The notes beneath the pieces are model-generated. The model was not told the origin of the DNA. It made no database searches and saw only the letters and a program-made list of their open reading frames with translations. 64,000 nt of DNA, taken from positions 1-64,000 of the forward strand of contig NZ_BORW01000005.1 of the NCBI RefSeq assembly GCF_018333375.1. The letters are read 5' to 3'. A program made the position numbers and the translations under genes. This document shows, piece after piece, positions 27,094 through 35,976 of this stretch (the stretch's first letter is position 1; each line of letters starts with the position of its first letter). The DNA is from Paenibacillus cookii. Lineage in GTDB: Bacteria > Bacillota > Bacilli > Paenibacillales > Paenibacillaceae.

Positions 27094-27180
27094 AAAGCGC
27101 CTTAAGCGAAGAGAGCGACGGTGAACGGATGGCCGGGATCCCTCCGAACCGTGGCTCGGCGTTCGCCTTATAGGCGCTTT
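27094..27180. repeat. 87-nt imperfect inverted repeat between AraC and TetR genes
   Basis: AAAGCGCCTTAAGCGAA (27094-27110) pairs with TTCGCCTTATAGGCGCTTT (27162-27180) apart from a small bulge. Inside, ACGGT/ACCGT can form a second stem. Another hairpin, AGGCGA/TCGCCT, lies just upstream at about 27017-27042, with its T-run on the minus strand. Its role is unknown: structured RNA, attenuator or a small repeat. Confidence 0.45.
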
Positions 27181-27243
27181 ATATATATGAACAAGTTGAA
27201 AAGGGAGTTCAAATAAAGTGCGATCCGCGAATTGCTGCGCTTC

Positions 27244-27291
27244 TTGCCGGCCGTATGTTATTGCAATATACTCGGAATGGAACAATCGTTC
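27244..27291 (+). promoter_or_regulatory. promoter and candidate self-operator of the TetR gene
   Basis: TTGCCG (27244-27249), 17 nt, TATACT (27267-27272). The near-palindrome GAACAATCGTTC (27280-27291) covers the predicted transcription start. Binding there would block initiation, which suits TetR autorepression. Confidence 0.5.
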
Positions 27292-27327
27292 AACATTAAG
27301 CGAACCGAGGAACAGAGGGTTTATTCC

Positions 27328-27927
27328 ATGAACAAACGTCATTACAACAGCGAGGAAACGCGGCAGGTCATCGCCGAGAAAGCGGCGCAGCTGTTTGCGC
27401 AAAAAGGCTTTGCGGGCACGTCCATCGCGGATATTTCGCGCGAGTCGGGGTTTAGCAAAGGCCATATTTACTACCATTTCGAAAACAAAGAGAAGCTGTT
27501 TGTCCACTTGTCCCTGGAGACGATGCGCAACTGGGGAGAAAAGTGGAAGGCGGTCGCGGGTTCGTACCCGACGGCCGTAGAGAAGCTGTACGGGATGGCT
27601 TATTTCGTCATGAATAACTACAAGACGCCGCTGCTGCCTGTAGGCCAGGAGCTGGCGATGAATCCGAACACTTCCCCGGAGACGCTGCAGGCGCTGCAAG
27701 GGCTGGCGGCTACGCCGATGGCCGCTTACGCGGAGATTTTCCGCGAAGGGGTGGAAAACGGCGAATTTGCGATCGAGAACCTCGAAGAGACGACGCTGCT
27801 GTTCGGCAGCTGGATGGGGACGTTGTGCCAGTTTACGCTGACGATGGACGGCGAACCGCTGCAGCGGCTGTTCCAGCAGGCGGTGACCATTTTTGTGGGA
27901 GGCATCCGGAAGAGGGAAGACACTTGA
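27328..27927 (+). CDS. TetR/AcrR-family regulator
   Basis: A 199-aa protein. The N-terminal HTH is classical: AAQLFAQKGFAGTSIADISRESGFSKGHIYYHFENKEKLF. The C-terminal ligand-binding half is helical and not assignable. The ATG at 27328 follows AGAGGG. A longer in-frame start at 27232 is rejected because it lies upstream of the predicted promoter. Targets may include itself and perhaps the small membrane gene that follows. Confidence 0.88.
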   Translation: MNKRHYNSEETRQVIAEKAAQLFAQKGFAGTSIADISRESGFSKGHIYYHFENKEKLFVHLSLETMRNWGEKWKAVAGSYPTAVEKLYGMAYFVMNNYKTPLLPVGQELAMNPNTSPETLQALQGLAATPMAAYAEIFREGVENGEFAIENLEETTLLFGSWMGTLCQFTLTMDGEPLQRLFQQAVTIFVGGIRKREDT

Positions 27928-28029
27928 TGTTACGCATGACTTTTGCCGTTTTGGCTTCGGAACGGTAACTTTCTGCATCCCTATAACGTTCTACTTAATA
28001 AGTATGATGTTATGGTGGAGGTGATGTGC

Positions 28030-28302
28030 ATGCTTTATTGGTTGTTCGAAAGGATGAACGTCCTTCTTCCCGCATTTGTTATCTGTCCGCTCCTGGCGGT
28101 TTTGATCGGGGTGTTTTGCCGCCTGCTGCACGTCAATATCCTGGTCGGCGCAGCCATCGCGCTGCTGCTTCCGCTGCTGTTTCTTGCAAACGACTTGTCC
28201 GCTTTGGCGGACAATATCGACGCATGGGCCATGTACGGCGCGATTTATGGGATCGTAGCGTTTGCGGTCTACAAGGTATGTCCGAAAAAGGTAAAGTTCT
28301 GA
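28030..28302 (+). CDS. small membrane protein, possibly DUF2651-like
   Basis: A 90-aa protein with three hydrophobic segments (LLPAFVICPLLAVLIGVF, ILVGAAIALLLPLLFLA, MYGAIYGIVAFAVYKV) and a basic end. Size and pattern recall the YbeF/DUF2651 proteins, but the match is loose. The ATG at 28030 follows GGAGGTG at good spacing; the frame stays open upstream without another site. It lies about 100 nt after the TetR gene and may share its transcript. Confidence 0.6.
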   Translation: MLYWLFERMNVLLPAFVICPLLAVLIGVFCRLLHVNILVGAAIALLLPLLFLANDLSALADNIDAWAMYGAIYGIVAFAVYKVCPKKVKF

Positions 28303-28472
28303 TCCGCTTTTGAGCCCGGCCTAAAACTTCGCTGACCTTGCAGCATAGGCAGAACGGGAGCCATGCTTGGAAAAGGCAGTCTATCAATGAAACGAACGGA
28401 AAAGGAGACCGCTTTGGGCAAAATCATTACCGTCTGAAAGTGCCGATGAATACATTCGTGAGGGTCGTTCTC

Positions 28473-28526
28473 AGCCGCCTATTGGAATGTTTGCGTCCGA
28501 TAGGGAAGCAGGGAGGGCTCTTTTTT
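28473..28526 (+). terminator. terminator after the small membrane gene
   Basis: CCTATTGGA/TCCGATAGG forms the inner stem and AGCC/GGCT extends it, followed by T6. It lies in a 455-bp stretch (28303-28757) that otherwise shows no gene and should hold the GH95 promoter. Confidence 0.55.
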
Positions 28527-28757
28527 CTTTGAATAATATGTTTAATTTTGGATGTCGGGAGTGTACAATGTTCCTCAATACGGAGATAGTGTAATCATAA
28601 GGGCCGGTGCCGCTCTGGATCGTTTCAGTCATACCGCTGAATATGGAAGCGTTTGCGGCGTACGATAGGCGCTGGGGCACCAGCCGAACCGAATAACATC
28701 GTGGATTATATAGCTATGGGTCAGGGCCATAGAAAAATGGGATGGGGGTCGGCGGCA

Positions 28758-31160
28758 ATGGCGAAGGGGAACATGCTTTGGTACAAGCAGCCTGCGAAAA
28801 AATGGGAGGAGGCGCTCCCGCTGGGCAACGGACGAATGGGCGCGATGGTGTTCGGCGGCATTCGGCGCGAACGGCTGCAGTTGAACGAGGATACGCTTTG
28901 GGCCGGTTATCCGGTTCAAGAGGATCATCCGGGGGCGGCAGCGTCCTTGCCGGAAGCCCGCCGCCTGCTGGCGGAGGGAAAATACGCGGAGGCGCAGCAG
29001 CTGATCGAGCGCAGCATGCTCGGCATGCCCGGGCAAGGCGTGCAGCCGTATCAGCCGCTCGGCGATTTGATGTTGGAATTTGCGGGGGAGCCGGATGAAC
29101 GGGACTATACCCGTTCGCTGGACCTGGATACGGCGATTGCCCGGACCGAATTCGGCGCGGAAGGACGCAGGCAGATCCGCACGGCGTTTATTTCGGCGGC
29201 CGACCAGGTCATGGCCGTCCGCATCGAAAGCGCCGATCCGGCTGGCGTAGAACTGGCGGTGTCTTTGACTTCGGAGCTGAAGCATGCCGTGCAGGCTTAT
29301 TCTGACGGCTCGCTGCTGCTGACGGGCGAATGCCCTCTCCGGGTGCAGAACCACAACAACGGGCAAGAATCGGCCGTAATTTATGACGAAGAACAGCCGG
29401 GAAGGCCGATGCGCTTCGCCGCGTTCGTTCGCGTGCTTCTTGAAGGGGGGCGCCTTCATGCCGGGGATGGCCGGCTGATCTTGTCGGGCGCGAGCGGCGT
29501 CACGCTGTTGTATACATCGGCGACAAGCTTTGACGGTTCGGACCGGATTCCGGGGCATAGCGGCATCGATCCGGCGGCGGTCTGCCGCCGCGTCATGCGC
29601 GAAGCGGAGGGCCAAAGCTTCGATGCGCTGCTGGAGGCGCATGTACGCGATTATCAGGCGCTGTTCAAGCGCGTAGATCTTCAATTGGGCTCCCCGCAAC
29701 GCGCGGATGTCCCGCGCAGCCTGCCGACGGACGAGCGGCTTCGCCGCATCATGAACGGCGCCGAAGACCCGGATATGCTCAGCCTCGTGTTCCAATACGG
29801 CCGCTACCTGCTCATATCGAGCTCGAGGCCCGGAACGCAGGCGGCCAACCTGCAGGGGATATGGAACGACAAGGTGCAGCCGCCCTGGAACTGCGACTAC
29901 CATTTCAACATCAACGTGCAGATGAACTACTGGCTTGCCGAAACATGCCATTTGTCCGAATGCCACGAGCCGCTTTTGGACCTGATCGGGCAGCAGGCCG
30001 TCACCGGCGCGCGTACGGCCCGGATTCAGTACGGCTGCCGGGGCTGGACCGCGCATACGATGTCGGATTTATGGCGTACGAACAACGTCGGGCCGCACGG
30101 GGATGCGCAGTGGGCTTATTGGCCGATGGCCGGGGCCTGGCTGTGCAGCCATTTGTGGGAGCATTATTTGTTTACCAGAGACCTGGGTTTCCTGAGGAAC
30201 CGGGCATGGCCGCTGATCCGCGAAGCCGCCGGGTTTTTGCTCGACTGGCTTGTGGCCGATGATGCGGGACGGCTCATCACCAGCCCGTCCACTTCGCCGG
30301 AAAACAGCTTCATCGTGCCGGGCACGGACCGGCATAGCTCGGTCTCGCGGGCTTCGGCCATGGACATGACGTTGTGCCGGGAGCTGTTTGGAATCGTCAT
30401 CGAGGTCTGCGGTTTGCTGGGAGAAGGAGAGGATTTCGCCGATCGCTGCCGGGAAGCGCGAAGCAAACTGCCCCCGCTGCAAATCGGCGCGAACGGCCGG
30501 TTGGTGGAATGGGATCGGGATTTCGACGATGCCGATCCGAAACACCGCCACCTTTCCCATTTGTACGGCCTGTACCCCGGCAGCGAGCTGACCGTAACGG
30601 GAACGCCCGAATACGCGCAGGCGGCGCGGCGTTCCCTCGAGATTCGCGGCAACGAAGGCACGGGCTGGAGCATGGGCTGGAAAGTGGCGTTGTGGTCGCG
30701 TTTAGGCGAAGGGGACCAGGCATGGCAGGTGCTGAACAATTTTCTTGCGATCGTGGACGGCGAAGGTTTTGATTACCATAAGGGCGGCATCTATCCGAAT
30801 CTGCTGTGCGCGCATCCGCCGTTTCAGATCGACGGCAACTTCGGCGCCGCGGCAGGCATCGCCGAAATGCTGCTGCAAAGCCATGAGCGGGACATCCATC
30901 TGCTGCCGGCCCTGCCGGGGGAGTGGAATGAAGGAAGCGTCAAAGGACTGCGGGCTCGGGGCGGTTACACGGTGAACGTATCCTGGGCGAACGGCCTGCT
31001 GGAGGAAGCGACCGTAATGGCCGATTTCGACGGAAGGAGCAGCGTAAGGTACCGCGGGCAAACGCTCGACATCGATTTTATGGCCGGCACTTCGGTAACG
31101 ATCGGAACGGCGGAGGAAGGTCTGCTGCGCATTCGACGGGTCGACGCGGGAACTGCCTGA
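28758..31160 (+). CDS. GH95 alpha-L-fucosidase-type glycosidase
   Basis: An 800-aa protein without signal peptide, so probably cytosolic. The N-terminus (LWYKQPAKKWEEALPLGNGRMG) is that of GH95. Catalytic motifs are present: NINVQMNYW (about 384), SPSTSPEN with the acid glutamate (about 509-516), and QIDGNFG with aspartate (about 690). GH95 enzymes remove alpha-1,2-fucose or galactose by inversion. The start is uncertain: 28758, 28773 and upstream in-frame codons back to 28653 are possible, none with a strong site. It is followed by a GntR regulator and a GH38 mannosidase, suggesting intracellular trimming of imported fucose/mannose-bearing glycans. Confidence 0.9.
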   Translation: MAKGNMLWYKQPAKKWEEALPLGNGRMGAMVFGGIRRERLQLNEDTLWAGYPVQEDHPGAAASLPEARRLLAEGKYAEAQQLIERSMLGMPGQGVQPYQPLGDLMLEFAGEPDERDYTRSLDLDTAIARTEFGAEGRRQIRTAFISAADQVMAVRIESADPAGVELAVSLTSELKHAVQAYSDGSLLLTGECPLRVQNHNNGQESAVIYDEEQPGRPMRFAAFVRVLLEGGRLHAGDGRLILSGASGVTLLYTSATSFDGSDRIPGHSGIDPAAVCRRVMREAEGQSFDALLEAHVRDYQALFKRVDLQLGSPQRADVPRSLPTDERLRRIMNGAEDPDMLSLVFQYGRYLLISSSRPGTQAANLQGIWNDKVQPPWNCDYHFNINVQMNYWLAETCHLSECHEPLLDLIGQQAVTGARTARIQYGCRGWTAHTMSDLWRTNNVGPHGDAQWAYWPMAGAWLCSHLWEHYLFTRDLGFLRNRAWPLIREAAGFLLDWLVADDAGRLITSPSTSPENSFIVPGTDRHSSVSRASAMDMTLCRELFGIVIEVCGLLGEGEDFADRCREARSKLPPLQIGANGRLVEWDRDFDDADPKHRHLSHLYGLYPGSELTVTGTPEYAQAARRSLEIRGNEGTGWSMGWKVALWSRLGEGDQAWQVLNNFLAIVDGEGFDYHKGGIYPNLLCAHPPFQIDGNFGAAAGIAEMLLQSHERDIHLLPALPGEWNEGSVKGLRARGGYTVNVSWANGLLEEATVMADFDGRSSVRYRGQTLDIDFMAGTSVTIGTAEEGLLRIRRVDAGTA

Positions 31161-31238
31161 GCGGAGCGAACGAATGCTTTCGGGGATGAAGCCACCCGGC
31201 TCCGGTGATCGCCATCGACGCAAATCGCATCCGCTCCG

Positions 31239-31269
31239 TTGACTTGCCTTGCAGCCTAAATGATATAAT
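31239..31269 (+). promoter_or_regulatory. promoter and candidate operator of the GntR gene
   Basis: TTGACT (31239-31244), a long 19-nt spacer, TATAAT (31264-31269). The element TAAATGATATA (31257-31267) overlaps the -10. The same 11-mer occurs before the GH38 gene, which makes it a candidate regulator site. Confidence 0.45.
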
Positions 31270-31417
31270 GAATGTTATAAAATCATGCCAACGAACGAAT
31301 CGAGACTAAGGAACGCGCATCCGGAGGACTGACGGGAGAAGAACGCTTAGCTCATTCCATACACACAAGGGCGGGGCAACCGCATGCGAAGCAATAAACG
31401 TCATTGGGGGGTAGCAG

Positions 31418-32545
31418 ATGAGTCAGGAACGGGAACCGCTCTATATCCAGATCCAAAATCACTTCAAACAATTGATTTCGTCCAGGCAGCTGGTGGAGGA
31501 TGACCGGATTCCGACCGAAAAGGAATTGATCGAGCAATTTCAGGTCAGCCGCATTACGGTGGCCAACGCGCTGGCCGACTTGGCGAACGAAGGGTGGATT
31601 TACCGGATCCCCGGCCGGGGCAGTTACGTCAAGGGCATACCGGAAAGCTACATCCAGAACGCCGGGGACGGCCCTTTCGAAGCGCAGCAGGCGACAACGC
31701 CCAAAATCGGGCTTATTTTTCCTTCCATCGAGGACTTTTTTGCGATCCAAATGGTGCGCGGCATCCGCAAGGCGCTGAAGGACAGCAAATATTCGCTGAT
31801 CATCATGTTTACGTACAATTCCAAGGAGCTCGAAAAAAACGCCATTCGCGAGCTGCGTTCCAAAGTGGACGGATTGCTGATTTTCCCGGTGGACGCCGAG
31901 GTATACAACGAAGAAATCATCGCCCTGAAAATGCAAAATTATCCGTTCGTGCTGCTGGACCGGCATCTGCCGGGCGTCGAGACGAATGTCGTGTTGTCCG
32001 ATCCGCTGCAGGGTTCGATCCTTGCCGTGGAGCATCTATGGAACGAAGGACACCGCAACATTGCGATCTGTTCGGACACTCCGATGCCGACCGTTACCGT
32101 CGAGGAGCGGATCCAGGGGTACAACGAGGCGTTGAAGCGTCAGGGGGCGCTCATTAATCCGGCGCTGATCCTGACCGATTTCAGCATTCAGGACGAGCCG
32201 TTTCAAGAGGACTACCCGCTGTACCGTTTCATCAAAAATAAAATGGCTACCGCCTACATCGCCTTGAACTGCAAGCTTGGCGTGCATATCTGGTCTTTGG
32301 CCAGAGCGGCCGGCCTGCGGGTGCCGGAGGACGTATCGATCATCACCTTCGACAATCCGAGCCCGATGTTCGAGGAGTTCAGCATCTTTACGTTCATTAA
32401 CCAAAAAGAAGAGCAAATGGGATACGAAGCGGGAAAAGTGCTGCTGCGCCTGCTCGAAAATCCTGCACATACGCCGAAGTACAGCAAAATCATTATGCAG
32501 CCGGAGCTGGTTCCGCTGCGCACCACCGGACCGGCTTCTTCTTAA
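31418..32545 (+). CDS. GntR-type regulator with LacI-like sugar-binding domain
   Basis: A 375-aa protein of AraR-like architecture. The N-terminal winged helix is IPTEKELIEQFQVSRITVANALADLANEGWIYRIPGRGSYV. From about residue 90 a periplasmic-binding-protein-like effector domain follows (KIGLIFPSIEDFFAIQMVRGI; FVLLDRHLPGVETNVVLSD; DVSIITFDNPSP). It would bind a sugar and release DNA. The start follows TGGGGGGT. It sits between GH95 and GH38 genes and most likely controls them. Confidence 0.9.
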   Translation: MSQEREPLYIQIQNHFKQLISSRQLVEDDRIPTEKELIEQFQVSRITVANALADLANEGWIYRIPGRGSYVKGIPESYIQNAGDGPFEAQQATTPKIGLIFPSIEDFFAIQMVRGIRKALKDSKYSLIIMFTYNSKELEKNAIRELRSKVDGLLIFPVDAEVYNEEIIALKMQNYPFVLLDRHLPGVETNVVLSDPLQGSILAVEHLWNEGHRNIAICSDTPMPTVTVEERIQGYNEALKRQGALINPALILTDFSIQDEPFQEDYPLYRFIKNKMATAYIALNCKLGVHIWSLARAAGLRVPEDVSIITFDNPSPMFEEFSIFTFINQKEEQMGYEAGKVLLRLLENPAHTPKYSKIIMQPELVPLRTTGPASS

Positions 32546-32561
32546 CCGCATACGTGGCAAT

Positions 32562-32597
32562 AACCGGTTTTTCCGATTTGGAGAGCCGGTTTTTTCT
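32562..32597 (+). terminator. terminator of the GntR gene
   Basis: AACCGG/CCGGTT with an inner TCC/GGA pairing, followed by a T-run. It lies 17 nt past the stop. Confidence 0.7.
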
Positions 32598-32657
32598 TTT
32601 TTACGACATTCCATCCTTGGGGATCCCGCCGATGTTTTTTAATGATATTTTTAGATA

Positions 32658-32668
32658 TAAATGATATA
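32658..32668 (+). promoter_or_regulatory. TAAATGATATA element before the GH38 gene
   Basis: An exact 11-nt match to the element overlapping the GntR promoter, in an AT-rich tract that should also hold the GH38 promoter. Shared control by the GntR protein is inferred. Confidence 0.35.
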
Positions 32669-32717
32669 TTATATATATTAAAAGGTCATTTGAACCGGAG
32701 AAGGGAGCAGGGGACTT

Positions 32718-35700
32718 ATGAGATTTGTTCTTCAAAAATTGGAGAACCGCATTCGCGAATTGGCTGGACTCAGATACCGGGAAGGCCGGACTTTGGATCG
32801 GGTCCGCATCGTGCCCGACGTGAAGGGGTTAAAGGAGGCGCGGGAGCTCGCCCCGTCCAGTCCCGTTGTTCGCGTCGGCGACCGCTGGGGCGGCCGGGAC
32901 CGTTACGCGTGGTTTATTACGGAAGTCGAATTCCCTCAAAGCTGGAGAGGCCGGGATGTCATCGGCCTGATCAAATTCGGCGAAACGGGCGGAGGGAACT
33001 GCTCGGGATATGAAGCGCAAGCGTACTTGAACGGGGAACCGCTCCAGGCGTTGGACCGCAACCATGCGGAGCTGTTTTTCCCGGATGACGCGGTGGCCGC
33101 GGGCCGTGCTGAATTGGCCGTTTACGCGTGGAGCGGGCTGACCGCCCATGACGGGCGTTCGCCGTTCGATCACCGCATCGATTCGCTTAGCGTAGGGATC
33201 TTGGACGAACATGTGGACGACCTGTATTATACGTCCTTGCATATGCTGCAAACCGTAAAGCAGCTGGATGAACGCCAGGTGGAAAGGCATGAGCTCACCG
33301 CCGCTTTGGAAGAAGCTTTCCGCGAGCTGGACTGGAGCCGTCCGGGTTCCGACGCTTTTTACGCTTCGGCCGTACAGGCGCGCCAAACGCTGCGGGCACG
33401 GCTTGAAGCGATTCCGCGGGGGCCCCGCCCGCAAATTACCGCCGTCGGGCACTGCCATATCGACGTGGCCTGGTTGTGGCGCCTGCAGCATACGCGCGAA
33501 AAATCGGGACGTTCGTTCTCGACGGTGCTGACGTTGATGGACCGCTTTCCGGAATACGTGTTCCTTCAGTCGCAGCCGCAGTTGTACGCCTATTTGAAAA
33601 AAGACTTTCCGACGCTGTTCGAAAAGATCAAAGACCGCGTCCAAAAAGGCAACTGGGAAGCGACCGGCGCGATGTGGCTTGAATCGGACTGCAATATTCC
33701 TTCGGGCGAGTCGCTGGTCCGCCAAATCCTGACGGGCAAACGCTTTTTCAAGCAGGAATTCGGCGTCGACAACCGCGTGCTGTGGCTGCCCGACGTGTTC
33801 GGCTACAGCTGGGCCCTTCCGCAGATTTTGAAGAAAAGCGGCATCGATTATTTCATGACGACCAAAATCAGCTGGAGCCAGTACAACCGTTTCCCTTACG
33901 ACACGTTTACCTGGAGGGGGATCGACGGCACGGAAATCTTGACGCATTACATTACGACGCCGGACAACGACGGCAGCTGGTTTTACACTTACAACGGCAA
34001 CGTGACCGGGGCGTCGGTGCAGGGCCTGTGGAACAACTACCGCCAGAAGGACATCAACGACCACCTGCTGCTTGCGTACGGCTGGGGCGACGGAGGCGGC
34101 GGCCCGACCCGCGATATGCTCGAAGCGGTGCGGCGTTACGAGGACATGCCGGGGGCGCCGCAGGTGAAAGCCGGCCGCGCGGAGGATTTCTTCGTCCAGC
34201 TGGAGGAGAAGGTACAGGACCATCCGCTGCTTCATTTGTGGGACGGCGAGCTGTATCTCGAATACCACCGCGGAACCTATACATCCCAAGCGTACAACAA
34301 GCGGATGAACCGCCGGATGGAGCTGCTGCTGCACCAGGCCGAATTTTTGAACTCGCTGGCGCTTGCGCTCAACCCGGGTCATGCCTACCCGTCGGAAAAG
34401 CTGGCCGAAAGCTGGGAAATCACGCTGCGCAACCAGTTCCACGACATCATTCCGGGCTCCTCCATCCATGAAGTTTACGAAGACAGCAAGCTGGAGTACG
34501 AGGAATCCGAAAAGCTGGCGCTGGCCGCGATCGAAACGGGCCTTGCCGGCTTGAACGGGCATGGGGCGAAGGCGGCTGCCGGCATGGAGAAAGGGCTGCC
34601 GGTCCGCATTTTTAATGGGCTCGGCTGGACGCGTTCCTTCTTGGCGGAGGTTGACGTGGACGATGCGGCGGAATACGCCTGGTATGGGGCGGACGGCGCC
34701 CGGCTGGACGTGCAGGCGGCATCGGCCGGATCTTGGGATGGAGGCAAGGTGCTGGTGGCGGTTCGGAATGTTCCGGCTTACGGGTACACGACCATTTACG
34801 GCCGGCGCGAGGCGGACCAAGTCCCAAGCGGCGTTGGAGCGAACGGGACTGGCAGCGCTGCTTCCGAATGGGTTATCGAAAAAGATCGCTTGGAAACCCC
34901 TTATTACAGCATCCGCTTGAACGAAAACGGCCAGATCGTTTCGCTTTTCGACAAGCGGGCCGGACGCGAGGTACTGAAGCCGGGGCAGCCGGCCAACGTG
35001 CTGCAGGTGTTCGAGGATAAGCCGATGGCCCATGATGCATGGGACATCGATATTTATTACCAAGAGAAAATGACGGTCGTAGACGACTTGAAGGAGCTGA
35101 CGGTTCTCGAAGCGGGCCCGCTGCGCGGCGTGCTGAAGCTGGTGTACGGCTACCACGGCTCGACGATCGAGCAGCATCTGACCGTCTACCGTGATCATCC
35201 GCGAATCGATTTCAAAACGCGCGTCGACTGGCATGAACACCAGCAGCTGCTGAAAGCGGCCTTCCCGGTGGAGATCCGTTCGACCAAAGCGACGTACGAA
35301 ATCCAGTTCGGCAACGTGGAGCGGCCGACGCATTGGAATACGAGCTGGGATTACGCGCGGTTCGAATCGGTGGCCCAGCGCTGGGTGGATCTGTCCGAAG
35401 GCGGCTACGGCGTCAGCCTGCTGAATGATTGCAAATACGGGCATGACATCCGGAACCACGTCATCCGCCTAAGCTTGATCAAGTCGGCCGTCTATCCGGA
35501 CGGCAATGCGGACCAGGGGCTGCACGAATTTACGTATTCGCTGTATCCGCACGGCGGCGGCTGGTATGAGGCGGGAACGCATCAGGCGGCCTGCGAGCTG
35601 AATGCGCCGCTGATGGCGGCAGGCATTAGCGGCGGGACGGGTCTTCCGGAAGCGCTTGGCATGCTCAGCGTCAACGCGCGCAACGTCATGATCGATACCG

Positions 35701-35927
35701 TCAAAAAGGCCGAAGACGGCAATACGCTCATCGTGCGCCTGTACGAATTCGGCGGCATCCGGACGAAAACGGAAGTGGAAATCGATCCGTATCTCGGGCC
35801 GGTCCGGTCGGCGGCGGAAACCGACCTGATGGAAGAACATCCGGTGCCGCTGCCTGTGGATGGCCGGAAGATCGAGCTGGCTTTCGCGCCATACGAAATC
35901 AAAACGTTGAATATTGCGATTTCCTAA
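32718..35927 (+). CDS. GH38 alpha-mannosidase
   Basis: A 1069-aa protein without signal peptide. The catalytic domain starts near 240: HCHIDVAWLW supplies zinc ligands, MWLESDCNIPSGES and LWLPDVFGYSWALPQI (nucleophile aspartate) follow, and then TTKISWSQYNRFPYDTFTWRGIDG. The N-terminal 230 residues form the beta domain of long class II bacterial and vacuolar mannosidases; the C-terminal half is the beta-sandwich part. It would cleave alpha-mannosidic bonds with retention in the cytosol. The start follows GAAGGGAGCAGGGG. Confidence 0.93.
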   Translation: MRFVLQKLENRIRELAGLRYREGRTLDRVRIVPDVKGLKEARELAPSSPVVRVGDRWGGRDRYAWFITEVEFPQSWRGRDVIGLIKFGETGGGNCSGYEAQAYLNGEPLQALDRNHAELFFPDDAVAAGRAELAVYAWSGLTAHDGRSPFDHRIDSLSVGILDEHVDDLYYTSLHMLQTVKQLDERQVERHELTAALEEAFRELDWSRPGSDAFYASAVQARQTLRARLEAIPRGPRPQITAVGHCHIDVAWLWRLQHTREKSGRSFSTVLTLMDRFPEYVFLQSQPQLYAYLKKDFPTLFEKIKDRVQKGNWEATGAMWLESDCNIPSGESLVRQILTGKRFFKQEFGVDNRVLWLPDVFGYSWALPQILKKSGIDYFMTTKISWSQYNRFPYDTFTWRGIDGTEILTHYITTPDNDGSWFYTYNGNVTGASVQGLWNNYRQKDINDHLLLAYGWGDGGGGPTRDMLEAVRRYEDMPGAPQVKAGRAEDFFVQLEEKVQDHPLLHLWDGELYLEYHRGTYTSQAYNKRMNRRMELLLHQAEFLNSLALALNPGHAYPSEKLAESWEITLRNQFHDIIPGSSIHEVYEDSKLEYEESEKLALAAIETGLAGLNGHGAKAAAGMEKGLPVRIFNGLGWTRSFLAEVDVDDAAEYAWYGADGARLDVQAASAGSWDGGKVLVAVRNVPAYGYTTIYGRREADQVPSGVGANGTGSAASEWVIEKDRLETPYYSIRLNENGQIVSLFDKRAGREVLKPGQPANVLQVFEDKPMAHDAWDIDIYYQEKMTVVDDLKELTVLEAGPLRGVLKLVYGYHGSTIEQHLTVYRDHPRIDFKTRVDWHEHQQLLKAAFPVEIRSTKATYEIQFGNVERPTHWNTSWDYARFESVAQRWVDLSEGGYGVSLLNDCKYGHDIRNHVIRLSLIKSAVYPDGNADQGLHEFTYSLYPHGGGWYEAGTHQAACELNAPLMAAGISGGTGLPEALGMLSVNARNVMIDTVKKAEDGNTLIVRLYEFGGIRTKTEVEIDPYLGPVRSAAETDLMEEHPVPLPVDGRKIELAFAPYEIKTLNIAIS

Positions 35928-35934
35928 AACCTGT

Positions 35935-35958
35935 AGAGGGCGCCTTGCGGCGTCCTCT
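35935..35958. terminator. bidirectional terminator between GH38 and MFS genes
   Basis: AGAGGGCGCC pairs with GGCGTCCTCT (one G-T pair) around TTGC, followed by TTTG. It is shared by convergent genes. Confidence 0.65.
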
Positions 35959-35976
35959 TTGATTCGACCGTAACAA

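Noticed and set aside
27232-27327. N-terminal extension of the TetR protein
   Set aside because: It lies upstream of and across the predicted promoter and operator.
32829-35459. 876-aa minus-strand frame opposite GH38
   Set aside because: Arg/Val/Gln-rich translation without domain motifs; the plus strand encodes an intact GH38 with catalytic residues.
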